Origin: Marasmius tenuissimus | Taxonomy: Eukaryota; Basidiomycota; Agaricomycetes; Agaricales; Marasmiaceae | Length of the DNA stretch: 64,000 nt | Assembly: GCA_029532415.1 (NCBI GenBank) | Contig: JAQOTA010000050.1 | Span: 1 to 64,000 of the forward strand | Direction of reading: 5' to 3' | Shown here: positions 48,247-59,403 of the stretch, piece after piece | How positions within the stretch are numbered: the stretch's first letter is position 1 | Layout of the letters: every line of letters begins with the position of its first letter | Position numbers and translations under genes: made by a program | The notes under the pieces: model-generated | What the model was told of the DNA's origin: nothing | The model's database searches: none | The model's input: only the letters and a program-made list of their open reading frames with translations

Positions 48247-48370
48247 GGTACGAGTGAAGGAAAGATTGAAAGAAACAACACTGTTATTGACAGCAGTGTG
48301 ACAGTACATGAACTTTTGTGACTCGCTGCGCTGCTATCAAACTACACCTGCAAACGACCACCCAACACCC
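48247..48370. promoter_or_regulatory. Shared divergent promoter of the element
   Basis: Only 124 bases separate the two start codons, so both genes must be driven from here. It holds ACACTGCTGTCAATAACAG near 48281-48300, a small imperfect palindrome. No clear TATA box is visible. Confidence 0.6.
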
Positions 48371-51252
48371 ATGTCAAAAAAACCACCGAATTCAAGAGTA
48401 TCTGGACCGAAAAACATTGACAAGGATCGTCGGAAGGTGCCGTTGAGCATAGATCCAAAAACCCTGGCACAAAAACTCGAGACTCACCTCCAATTCAAGC
48501 CCCGAGAGTTTCAGCTTGAAGCCATCCAAGCGCAACTCCTTGGAAAAGATGCCGTGGTACATGCTGGTACAGGGGCAGGGAAGACATTGATTGCGGCTGG
48601 GCCACACCTCTACCAGCCAAAGTCAGGGGTTACACTATTCATTTCCCCTTTAATTGGTCTACAGAATGAGCAGGTAAGCTGAAGGGCTACTTGGTTCAGT
48701 GACTAAAAGAGAGCTTACCGTTCTCAGGTCGAGACCTTCAAAACCGAGTTTGGATTGAATGCCATTGCAGTCAACAGTAGCTTCGGCGGTTGTACGCCTG
48801 AGGTATTGAGAGTACGTACCATGTCCGCGCCTAAAACAAACAATTCGACTAACATATCTGTCAGAAAATCCTCCACGGCGAGCCTGATATCATTATAATC
48901 TCACCGGAGATGTTGCTCTCCAAACGATTTATTGAAGAGGTGTTACGGCGGCCTGAATTCACGCGTCGTGTATCCGCCGTAGTGGTCGATGAGGCTCACG
49001 TCGTCTCACATTGGGGTGCAGGGTTCCGGAAAAAGTACGGCGAGCTTGGAATGGTACGCGCCTTTCTGCCAAGAGAGACCTCGATGGTCGCTCTTTCCGC
49101 CACTCTTCCTGCACGAGTCCGTCGAGACGTAATCAGCAAGCTGCAAATCAAGAATACAGACCTCACCTTCATTGACGTGGGCAACGACCGACGGAATGTC
49201 TCACTCATTGTTCGGCCAATCCACCACACGCTCAACTCATTTGTCGACCTGGATTTTGTGGTTCCAAACGGAGTCCAGGAGGCATCGTCAATACCGAAAA
49301 CCTTCATCTACTACGATAATGTCATCGATGGAGTCGAAATGGAGAAACATCTTGTTGGACTCTTACCTGAGCACCTGCGGAACAAGCCTACCATTCGATT
49401 GTACAGCGCGGCATTTTCAGATGAATACAAGACGAAGGTGATGGAGGATTTCAAGAATGGGAAGGTTCGTATCCTGATATGTACTGATGCTGCAGGAATG
49501 GTAAGCATTCATCATTCATATTGTTGGGTAGGAGCAAAACAAACTGATAGCCAACAGGGATGCAACATACCGGACATCGAGGTTGTTGTACAATGGAAAC
49601 TTCCTACGACACTCTCATCATTCGTGCAACGGGCCGGGCGCGCAGCACGTAGTCCAGGCGTCGAGGGCCAGGCCATACTCCTTGTTGAGAAGAGTGCCTA
49701 TAATGTTGTCTTGGGTCAGCTGGCAGAAACTTTGAAGGACAAGAAACTCACACCCGCCGCAAAGCGAAAGAAGCTGCAGGATTACGCAGAAGGACGAGGT
49801 GTTTTACGTGGAGCTGCCAACCCGCAAGGTGACTCCAAGTACGTGAAAACTCCTTCACCAGTCAATGCCGAGAGCGAAACCGAGAACATCCATGCATTCG
49901 TCCAGACTGGGGTCTGTCGTCGAGCCATACTTGCTGAAGTCTTTGGGAATGACAAGCCAGGTTAGTGGTCATTCCTCTACTGTTCAAAGTTATCACTCAC
50001 CAGAGCCACCGGATCCTCTTATTTGTCGCCGCAGAGCCCACAGTGAAATGTTGTGACTTGTGCAATCCAGAGTTACTCAACCTGACCCGACCGGGCCCTG
50101 AATCGAAGTCAACTCGTAGAAAGAGACTGAGAAAACGCGAAGAACCATTAGCGGAAGTGGTCAAGAAACTTACCGATTGGCGGCAAACCATATGGGATCG
50201 CGACTTTGGTCGCAGGAAGCGCTTCTTTGGGTGCAATGCTCTCTTAAGCACTGAGCTCATGTCCTTACTCGCATCCCTCGGTCCACTCTCCTCCAAACAA
50301 GAACTGCTATCAGTGCTTGACGGTCAGCAATGGCTGTGGAGGGAGAAGTACTGTGACGAACTCTATGATTTTCTATCCAGTCTCGCTGTTCCTCCCATTC
50401 CACCGAAATCCCGGGCAACAAAACGCAAAGAACCGACCAGTGACATGGAAGCAGCAGACGAAGTTAACAAACGACCTCGTGTCAATGCCGCAGACAGTGA
50501 CTACGTCGATCACGGCACTTCCCACACTTCGCCTCGAGGCATAACACTTCCATCAGCGCGCCCATCGTCGTGTACTTCGGTCCTTTCCCCACCCACAACA
50601 CTGTTCGCGAACTCCCCTACACGTTCATACCACCCCGTTCAAAGAAATCCATATTCGTATCCCCAATACGTGGTATCTCCATCAAGCTCCGAGACCTCGT
50701 CCTCCGGCTTGCCCTATTCATCCAATTCAACATCATACCTTTCTACCTCCAATAGCCCTGCGCAAAATGTTCGGATGACTGGCTACTATACACCGGAGCG
50801 TTCAAATAATGATTGCCGAGGGGTACTAGACGAAAGGACACACCGGTACGTGGCCCTCCTCTCAGTTTTCATCGCGCTATTCACATAGATCGTTCAGTTA
50901 TCTCAATACTTACATTGACAATGAACGATTACCTACATCAACGTCCCCTTATTTGCCTCCAATCACACGCCTTTCAAACTTCGGATCTCATACTAGTGAC
51001 CTGCGCAGGCTCGAGTCCCAGAACATACCTCTCACGCCGGCACCTGCGACACCAGCACCTCAAAATATTCAATTTACAGCACACCTGGCACCCGGTACTC
51101 CCGTTCCTTACTCTCGCGCACCACCATTCTCTTCATCTGTATATCCTCCCTCATACTCTGTTGGCTACAGTTACTTTCACGGCCATCATAATGGACCTTT
51201 ACCTTATCCCTCACCTAATACTACGCCTATAAATCGACAAAATCGACGGTAA
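48371..51252 (+). CDS. RecQ-like DEAH helicase of the element, 866 aa
   Basis: Exons 48371-48673, 48728-48811, 48865-49500, 49558-49960, 50035-50845, 50889-51252, totalling 867 codons. Helicase motifs appear in order: FKPREFQLEAI (motif 0), AGTGAGKT at 65-72 (Walker A), FISPLIGLQNEQ (Ia), VDEAHVVSHWG at 170-180 (DEAH), ALSATLP (III), ICTDAAGMGCNIPD (V) and FVQRAGRAARSPG near 363-375 (VI). A RecQ-type zinc site follows: C461 in GVCRRAILAEVFG, then C481, C482 and C485 in CCDLC. The last 350 residues are basic then Ser/Thr/Pro-rich with no domain I recognise. RecQ enzymes unwind 3'-to-5' on DNA. Being inside the terminal repeats suggests a role in element mobilisation. ATG 48371 is used; 48308 is an in-frame alternative overlapping the divergent gene's leader. 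Confidence 0.9.
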
Positions 51253-51395
51253 TTCAACAGATATTGCAATAATAGACTCTATTTTATTACCAGAGCTAAC
51301 TACCACATATTTTAACTCTGTATTACCTACTTTGAACAGAATGATGATCTCAAGAAATGACAACGAATGATTTCTGTGAGTGGAGGTGGTCAGAT

Positions 51396-51463
51396 CAACA
51401 AAATTTGGCTAAGTCCGTCGTCACAAATGGTCGACCCGCCAAAAAGTGAACCGTGCCTACCAG
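51396..51463 (-). repeat. Right terminal inverted repeat
   Basis: Reverse complement begins CTGGTAGGCACGG and shares GCACGGTTCACTTTTT and ATTTGTGACGACGGACTTAG with the left end. The bases between the blocks differ (TTTTTACCGTGTC versus TTTTTGGCGGGTCG). Confidence 0.9.
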
Positions 51464-51548
51464 TCGGTAGGTGAACCTACCCGATTTCACACTCCGCACT
51501 ACCAAATTTGGACGCCATCAGTAGCCCGGGTAAGGTTCACCTACCGAC
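51463..51548. repeat. Hairpin at the right end of the element
   Basis: GTCGGTAGGTGAACCTACCC (left arm, with a following G) pairs with CGGGTAAGGTTCACCTACCG plus AC (right arm, 51527-51548), one unpaired base, loop about 43 bases. It starts where the terminal repeat stops, mirroring the left hairpin in position though not in sequence. Confidence 0.85.
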
Positions 51549-53162
51549 GGCTTGCGAGTCTAAAAAATCCCATAAATCGAGAAAAAATTAATGGCGGGGT
51601 TTCCCAAAAGTGGGTGTGACGTGTGACATCCGAATTGATTGAAATAGGTCAGTACTCGGACAGCGTGCTACATGCTGAACTTAAAACTCACGAACACGAA
51701 CGGCGGAGCTCAGAACCGGCTTCTTGTCTATGCGGACTTGGCCTCGCAATCTCCCAATCTCTTATTGCTTTTCTATGATGCCTTCACACCAACCTTTGCG
51801 GCTTTCTCTTTGTGCCATATGGGTTGGTTTTCGGTTGCAATATCTTCATTCGTTTTGATGTTTTCTTTTTGGGTTCGAGAGATTGACCGTGTCATGACAT
51901 GTTATCTCTCTGAAGTCAGCAGGGTATGGTTAAACGTTAGACCCAAGCCGACTAATACACGGCTTGTACGGCGGTGCAAGCACAGACCTTTGCAGTTCTT
52001 CACCCTTCCTGAAGCGTTGCAGTGTCGCACTTTTGACCCTGGATGGGTCACCCCGATATATCTCGCGTTTTTTTTTACTGTACCTTTGATTGACAGCTCT
52101 GGGAATGTCTTTCGCTCTTTTGTTTTGGTTTGTCCATTGTTCTGATCATTCTCACTGTTGTCACGGAAGCATTTAGGATGAAACACTTGCGGCGACGTCT
52201 TCCAATTTGATTTATTTAATTTTGTTAGGATGCCCACAAGTCACCCGGATTATTTCGTTCCAGGTCGAGCCCACTTCCATCTGCGTCTTCCGGTATTGAT
52301 TGGATAGTTTCGGAAGGGATAAGTATCGCATCACTCTGGGCGAGCAAGCCAAAATTATGTCAATGAGTCAATTAGCTAGTACAAGGTACTCATTCCCACA
52401 CGACAGCTTTCCTTCTTTGACACACTGATACCTGCACTGCTTCAAATTCTACGAGATTGCAAACGCTTGCTTTCTCTCCTCGTCTGGCGCATGTTCATTG
52501 ACATCTAATCATAGATGCGACTGCAGTCAATTCCAGAACTTTCTTCGACAGCTTGGCGAAAGCCTTCGAATCCTCATGGCAACCTTGTCCTGGGCCGCCT
52601 TTCGTTTATTGTTGTCAAACTTGCTTGAAGACATCTTAGGCCCAGCTACGATGAGTGGGTACGCCGTAGTGGTCGGTCAAGCTCCCGATTCACCCCCGAT
52701 AGCCCACTCCAACATCACCAATTGCTAGCGGTATTCTTGAGCTATCACGAAGAACCGTCATATAGCTTCTCGATGAGTGACAAGTGATAAATTTGGCTGA
52801 GTACGCTATAACTGTACTTCCCGAGAAAATGCCGAGTGGCGTGGCACTGTCCTTTCTGCCGTGTTTACCGGCCGCCCTCCACTACAAGCTGTTACCCGAA
52901 CATGCCTGGATACTGTACCATTTCGAGTAAAGCAACAGTCACGGGTCGCGGACCCTATTGTTGAACCCAAATGTGTCCCAAGCCAGCCTACCGAAAATAT
53001 ATCCTCATTGAGCTAAAAATTCTTGACCCAGGGACCCCTCCCACCCGCAAAATCACCGAAAATTTGTCCCAGGTGTGGAAGGGATTTGCCGAATCCAAAC
53101 TTTCGGTCAAACCGGTCACGCGTCCCACCCCATGTCGAATTACTCGAAATGGTACAGTAGTC
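51549..53162. other. Spacer between element and phosphate transporter genes
   Basis: A 157-codon plus-strand frame (51672-52145) encodes some hydrophobic stretches (FSLCHMGWFSVAIS) but no known domain, and I found no exons to join to it. The rest shows no coding signal. Confidence 0.4.
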
Positions 53163-53190
53163 CTTTTCTGAATGGCTGTTGAGAGAGAAT
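53163..53190 (+). promoter_or_regulatory. Conserved upstream block of phosphate transporter gene 1
   Basis: CTTTTCTGAATGGCTGTTGA lies about 95 bases before the ATG and recurs almost unchanged before gene 2 (56944-56970), while surrounding bases differ. It could be a promoter or leader element. Confidence 0.5.
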
Positions 53191-53257
53191 CAAAGCTGGA
53201 CTATAAGTGCCCTGCTTGTTTTTCATGGTTCCCTTACCGCTGACACCCTGCCAACCA

Positions 53258-55638
53258 ATGCCTACAGCACCCGTCGAAAGCCCCACGACCGAGGGATATC
53301 CCAACGGGCTCCGCGAACATGAGAGAAGCTCCTTCTCAAGGAATCTTGCCTCAACGGCTCTGGGTGAACGACGGATAGCTGCTTTGGCAAACGTGGACAG
53401 CGCTGCATTTTCGTGCGTCATCTCTCTACCACTCTTCATTCCCTCTACCCCTGAGCTACTCCCCCCCCCCCTTGTTCCTTCTAGATGGTTCCATGTTAAG
53501 GTTTGCGCAGTAGTTGGCGTCGGGTTTTTCACGGATGCGTGCGTCAATCCCTTCGGTTTTTATTTTCTGTGATTGATCCACTAAAGTGAACCAATAGGTA
53601 CGACATCTTCGCTATCAGCATTGCTTCTACGATGCTAGGCTTCGTCTATGGACAGCAGGGTAAGTATTACCTCGTCCTCAACCTCCGAGTCACGACATTG
53701 GTGTCTGATCATCAAACCTGTAGGCAGCTTAGAACGAAAGGATGATCTCGGTATCAAGGTCGCGACCCCCGCTGGGACTTTATTTGGTCAAATTTTCTTC
53801 GGCTGGTTGGCTGACCATGTGGGTCGGAAGCGCATGTGTGAGTTGCATCGCTGCTATCATTCAGTTCCAGGCTGACGGTCCTTTGGACAATCAATCTGAG
53901 AAGACGGAGTGGAATTGATCATCATGATTGTCGCAACCTTTGCTCAAGCTCTCTCTGGGAATGATCCGTCACTTCCTATCATTCCTGTTCTCATTGTCTG
54001 GCGGGTCCTCGTGAGTTTATTATCTCCTGTCCTGCTTTTCTGGCACATTTTTTTCTGAAGAGATACCCCCCTTCCTCTTGAAAGCTTGGTATCGGAATTG
54101 GAGGAGATTATCCAGCAAGTGCAGTAATAACCTCTGAGTTCGCGTCGACAAACACTCGTGGACGGATGATGAATGCGGTCTTTGCATTTCAAGGCTGGGG
54201 AAACTTGGGCGAGTCAAAGGCCTCCCACGTGTCACCTTCACAACAAATGATTGAAACGGTCTCCAGCTGCCGCCCTTGTCGGTCTCATATTGGTCTCCGC
54301 CTATAAGAACTCGATTATTCACCACGCCCCCACATCTGGCAATTGGAGAGCTGTCGACCCGTGCTGGCGTCTCCTTATAGGGCTCGGTTGCGTTCCCGGA
54401 GTGATTGCCCTTTGCTTCCGTTTTACGATTACTGAAACGCCTCGGTTCACGATGGATATCGAACGGAACATTAAACAGGCGGCAAGGGATATCGAGATGA
54501 TGCGCACCACGGACTACTCTCGTGACTCGGACACAACCCACGATCCACGCGCTGAGGTTCCTCGTGCTAGTTGGAGAGATTTTTTGACTTACTTTTCAAA
54601 ATGGGAGAATTTCAAGGTATTGTTTGGCTGTGCGTGGTCTTGGCTTGCACTTGATGTTGGTCTTCTTTTACTCCTCTTCATTCGAGAATTAACTATAATT
54701 ATTAGTTCGCATACTACGGCTTGGGATTCAACACCAGTGTTATTCTACAAGCGATTGGTTCCAAGATGACAGGCTTCACCTCAGGTTCAGAAGTCTATGG
54801 CTCGCTGCATAGAATCTGTGTCCAACATTTAATTATTTCCGCCGCTGGTCTCATCCCAGGCTATTGGGCCTGCTTCCTTTTCGTTGACCGTTGGGGGCGT
54901 AAGCCCATACAACTCATGGGTTTCCTCGTTCTCACCATTATTTTTACCATCATGGGTAAGTGAGATTTCAAGTTGCCTTCAGATTTCACTGCCAACAGAA
55001 TTTGCTCTGTTTTGGATTCTTTCTATCGTAGCCTCCGCTTTTAATACGCTCAAGGAGCACCAGAGTATCAATCTCTTCAGCAACGCTAATGGAGGTCTTG
55101 TTGCTCTTTTTGTTCTTGCCAACTTCTTTCAGAACTTTGGTCCCAATACAACAACTTTTGTAAGCCCTCGTCCTTCTCTCAGTTTTTTACTAGTAGTATG
55201 AGCATTATACTTATAGATTGTTCCCGGTGAAGTTTTCCCCACCCGATACCGCTCTACTGGACATGGAATTGCCGCTGGGAGCGGCAAACTCGGTGCCATC
55301 ATCGCACAGGCCACCTTTAGTAGTCGAATAGATAGCGAGAACAACAACTTTGTCAAGAAAATGTGCGTGTTTCGATTGCTACCCACTTGCCATTGTCAAA
55401 CAGCACGTTAACCACTTTTCCCCCCCGTAATTTCTTCCCTCGGTTTATTAGATTCATCATCAATGCTGTCTTTATGGCTACTGGTTTTCTTTCGACTACG
55501 CTCATTCCAGAGACGAAGGGAAAGTCACTTGAGGAGCTGTCGAACGAAGACCAGGAGGAGGTCTACGGAGGACTAAATCATAGGGCGGTGAGGCAGAGTG
55601 GCTTGGAGATGAGCAATGGAGCGTTGCGTGGACGTTAA
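53258..55638 (+). CDS. PHO84-like phosphate:H+ symporter 1, 571 aa
   Basis: Major facilitator protein of the plasma membrane importing inorganic phosphate with protons. Eleven exons: 53258-53412, 53485-53538, 53598-53659, 53724-53837, 53904-54010, 54085-54208, 54267-54655, 54706-54955, 55032-55159, 55217-55362, 55452-55638, 572 codons. Family landmarks: [20 protein letters not shown] at the first helix, [12 protein letters not shown] after helix 2, [13 protein letters not shown] in helix 4, [27 protein letters not shown], a central loop with [34 protein letters not shown] and [16 protein letters not shown]. Intron 6 starts with GC (54209) where gene 2 has GT. The intron 4 acceptor (AAG, 53903) follows gene 2. 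It is one of two tandem open copies, with about 1.4 kb between them. Confidence 0.88.
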
Positions 55639-56943
55639 AAGCAGATGTTAACTGTTGAAGTTCGGGCTTATAACACAATTTTTCGGTAATGCACTTGAAT
55701 GTACTTTTTTGGTTCTTGGTCATCAGTACTGTATCGGAATCAGCTTAATGTATTACATGTAGTATCGAGATTGTTTTCAACTCCAGGTTCAGGCTTTCGT
55801 GTTCAACGTCGTAGGGCAAGCGGAAATACCGTATTCATGAAACTGAGGATTGTACCCTGGTCGAAACTGAAGCAGGGGGGGGAGGAAGAGGAACTGCCGC
55901 ATTTGGAGGGTGTGAAAATTGAGGTCTGATGTTGATCAATGTCACGGGAGGATAGGAAGGGAAGTACTTCAGCCTTAAAAGGAGGGTGTAATTCCCCGAG
56001 CCCATTTTTACTGCCTCATTTGGATTTTTAGTGTCATGTTGCCAGTGTACGCTTGTTGGATCTCTAGGATAGGTCGCGTTCCTGTTTGATAGTGTACTAG
56101 TAGCTGATCACGATGCTCGCTGAGAAGGACTGCCTGGGGTGTGGTGTTGCTGCGAGAGACTGACGTTCGGTAATGTTAGGCTATATAGACGGTACACAAG
56201 TGAGAAGAGCCACGGCGAATGACAATATGATTGAGGTATGTGACCGTCGTGTTATCAACCCTAACTTCGTCCCGTTTGACCCTACACTCGCGCCAATGCT
56301 CAGAGGGATAAATGGTGTTGAGGGCAGGCAGTGGAATGTGGCTTAGTTCTGCCCCCGGTCAGTTGGTCCACCTCACGTACGAAAAGAGTGTGACATGGCT
56401 CGAGGTCTCACGCTATCACTTGTTTCTTATCACCACCACGTACAATGACACCGGCAATCTTCCCAATCACCGACAACAGCAGTTCATCATGCACGTTCAC
56501 GGGAAGCATCAACGCCGAGTCAAACCTAAATCGAAAGACTCCCACTGCCGTGGCGACCTTGTTTTCTGAGGTCAGCGGTCCTTCTCTTGCTGTCCTTGAT
56601 ACCTGGATGTCTATTATTGGGGTGCAGCTCTAGACAAAAGCCAGCACCGACATCGTCGGAGCTAAACTGGTTGCCTGGTAGACCGGCAGCTTATCGTAGC
56701 CACCATCACGACAATCGAAAGATGCGCTCGCTTTCAGCGGTATGCTAGTCGCAAAGAACTTCGGGAATCGGGTAGCAGGATACAACTTGACAGCACAGGC
56801 AACGCAAAGGCCTCCCTTCTTTTCAGAATCATCGCCGAGCCTGTGGCGTGACATACTACGCTCTTGGCTGTGTTCCTATGTTCCGCCGCGTGCTACTGCA
56901 ATCTAAAAGTGGCTGTTCGGCAAAGGAACGTGCGCTAAAAATG
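55639..56943. other. Spacer between the two phosphate transporter genes
   Basis: No gene seen. A short run near 56262-56305 (frame NPNFVPFDPTL) resembles the FPVPFDPTVIPA segment of the seven-helix gene and may be another relic. Confidence 0.35.
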
Positions 56944-56970
56944 CCTTTTGTGAATGGCTGTTGAAGAAAC
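56944..56970 (+). promoter_or_regulatory. Conserved upstream block of phosphate transporter gene 2
   Basis: CCTTTTGTGAATGGCTGTTGA-type block about 108 bases before the ATG, matching that of gene 1. Confidence 0.5.
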
Positions 56971-57052
56971 GTCGAGATCTTTTAAAACGCTTTACTAGAA
57001 ACCTCATTATCTTCTTCTTCCTTCCCTTCCCCCCCTTCAATTTCCCCTAGCA

Positions 57053-59403
57053 ATGCCTAACGAAGACATCCCAATAGAAGAGTACCCGGTTGGACTCCGG
57101 GATACGGAGTTGTATTTCTCGAAAAATCTTGCTTCAACGGTGCTGGACGACCGACGGAGAGCTGCTTTAGAGGAGGTGGATACTGCTGCGTTTTCGTGGG
57201 TGCACTTTTGGTGTTCTCCAGCTTTCTTAAGCTCAGGCCTCTCCTCTCGTTTCTTTGTAGATGGTTTCATGTCAAGGTCTGCGCAGTTGTTGGGATTGGG
57301 TTCTTCACCGATGCGTGAGTCTATCCTCACTTCTTTTTTGCCCTCAGGGTATTCAAATGAACCGTTAGATACGACATCTTTGCTATCAGCATCGCTTCCA
57401 CGATGCTCGGTTTCGTCTACGGCGCAACGACAGATGAAGGTTAGTCCTGCTTATTGGTCTCGAGCCATCATTGTCTTCGGATGATTCTGATGTTCGAAAC
57501 TGTAGGGAATTACGGCGTTGAGCTCAGCCAGAGCCAGGATCTCGGTATCAAAGTGGCGACTCCTATCGGTACTTTCATCGGTCAACTTCTCTTTGGTTGG
57601 TTGGCCGATGTCGTAGGCAGGAAACGCATGTGTAAGTCGTGCCGTTGATGTACTTTTGTTCCCCATTGATAGGTCCTTCGATAACTTGAATAGATGGCGT
57701 GGAGTTGATTATCATGATTGTCGCTACATTCGCTCAAGCTCTCTCCGGGAGTGCTCCTGCGGTTACTATTATTGGTGTTCTAATTGTGTGGAGGTTCCTC
57801 GTACGTTGCTATTTTTTCTCTTCATCCCGTGCGGCTATTACATTTTCTGACCGCCCATACCCTTTGATCTCGACAGCTTGGTATCGGAGTAGGCGGGGAC
57901 TATCCCCAAAGCGCAGTAATCACCTCCGAGTTTGCATCGACGAATATTCGTGGACGAATGATGAATGCCGTCTTTGCATGTCAGGGCTGGGGAAACTTGA
58001 GTGAGCCATAAGCCTCCCTACGTGTTACATCCAGAAGAGCTGATCAAAACTGTCTCTAGCTGCCGCTCTCGTCGGGCTCATAGTCGTCTCCGCCTACAAG
58101 AACTCGATTGTCAACGATGCTCCCACCCAACTCGGCAACTGGAATGCTGTCGACCCATGCTGGCGTCTCCTTATTGGGCTCGGTTGCGTCCCCGGAGTAA
58201 TCGCCCTCTACTTCCGTCTCACGATTCCCGAGACGCCTCGTTTCACGATGGATATCGAGCGGAACATCCAACAGGCAACTAAGGATATCGAGATGATGCT
58301 CACCACAGACTACTCTCGTGACTCAGACGCCACCCTTGCTCTGCGCGCTGAGGCTCCCCGTGCTAGTTGGAGAGACTTCAAAAATCACTTTTCGAGATGG
58401 GAAAACTTCAAGGTGTTATTTGGGTGTGCATATTCGTGGTTTGCTCTTGATGTCTGTATCCCCCACTTTCTTTTCTGGTCTAAATCTGATGCGTTTTCTC
58501 TAAAAGATCGCATTCTACGGCTTGGGCCTCAATACCAGCGCCATATTACAAGCTATCGGATTTGAATCAAATGTTAGAGTCAAATCAGGTCGAGACGTCT
58601 ACGACAAGTTGAGAAAGATCTGTGGTGGACACTTGATCCTCTCAGCTGCCGGCCTTATTCCGGGATATTGGGTTTGCTTCTTTTTTATCGACTCTTGGGG
58701 ACGCAGGCCCATTCAACTGATGGGTTTCATAATACTCACGATTCTTTTTGTGGTCATGGGTATGTACGAGTGCTCTCAAGTCGCTTCACAGCCCGTGTCA
58801 CTGATGACTCTGATTATCCTTAGGCTTTGCTTTTGATTCTCTCGAAGTAATCGATCCCCAGGGTCGGGTCGTCAGCGCCAGTGGCGGGTTCTTTGCCCTC
58901 TACTGTCTCGCAAACTTCTTCCAGAACTTTGGTCCTAATACGACTACCTTTGTGAGTTTTCGCCTCATTTCATCGCCGAACGTCCTCGAAAAGTACTTAC
59001 ACGTTGCCATTACTTGTAGATCGTCCCCGGTGAAGCTTTCCCCACCCGATACCGCTCTACGGCACATGGGATTTCGGCTGGTAGCGGAAAGCTCGGTGCC
59101 ATCGTTACACAGGTCACCTTCAATAAACTCAAAGATATTGGCGGCACGAATAGGTTTATAAAGCACATGTGCGTTGTTTCTCGTCAAACTTTGCTTTCCC
59201 GTGCTGAAGATTTCCATCAATCGACCAGCTTCAAGATCTATGCGTTCTTTATGCTTACGGGTGTCTTCTCGACCCTACTCATCCCCGAGACGAAGAGAAA
59301 GTCATTGGAGGAGCTGTCAAACGAGGATCAGGAGGGGTTCTACAGAGGACCTAAGCGTGCGGTAGCCAACATACCCAGGGGCTCGGAAACCAGCAACAAT
59401 TAA
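57053..59403 (+). CDS. PHO84-like phosphate:H+ symporter 2, 573 aa
   Basis: Tandem paralogue with the same eleven-exon structure: 57053-57195, 57261-57314, 57369-57439, 57506-57631, 57694-57800, 57877-58000, 58060-58451, 58507-58759, 58824-58951, 59020-59168, 59229-59403, 574 codons. Landmarks: [114 protein letters not shown] and a C-terminal [17 protein letters not shown]. It differs from gene 1 mainly in the loop after helix 1 and in the helix 9-10 loop (VIDPQGRVVS versus HQSINLFSN). Intron 6 has a normal GT donor. Role as phosphate importer follows from the family. Confidence 0.88.

Larger units (their letters stand above)
44736..51463. mobile_element. Two-gene DNA transposon candidate, DUF6589 plus RecQ-like helicase, 6.7 kb
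   Basis: Matching inverted ends of about 65 bp enclose exactly two genes that diverge from a central 124-bp region. Outer 16-bp and inner 20-bp blocks of the ends are identical. A TA dinucleotide lies at 44740-44741 and 51458-51459 just outside the matching GCACGG core; this could be a TA target duplication but may be coincidence. Both genes are open end to end, so the element may be recent. DUF6589 proteins have no proven activity; transposase is my inference from the terminal repeats and conserved acidic residues. A plain host gene pair would not be expected to have such ends. Confidence 0.75.

Noticed and set aside
51463..51548. Right hairpin as a rho-independent-type terminator
   Set aside because: That mechanism is bacterial; this is a fungal nuclear sequence with introns, and the loop is long.
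51672..52145. 157-codon plus-strand frame as a membrane protein
   Set aside because: Some hydrophobic stretches but no family match or supporting splice structure.
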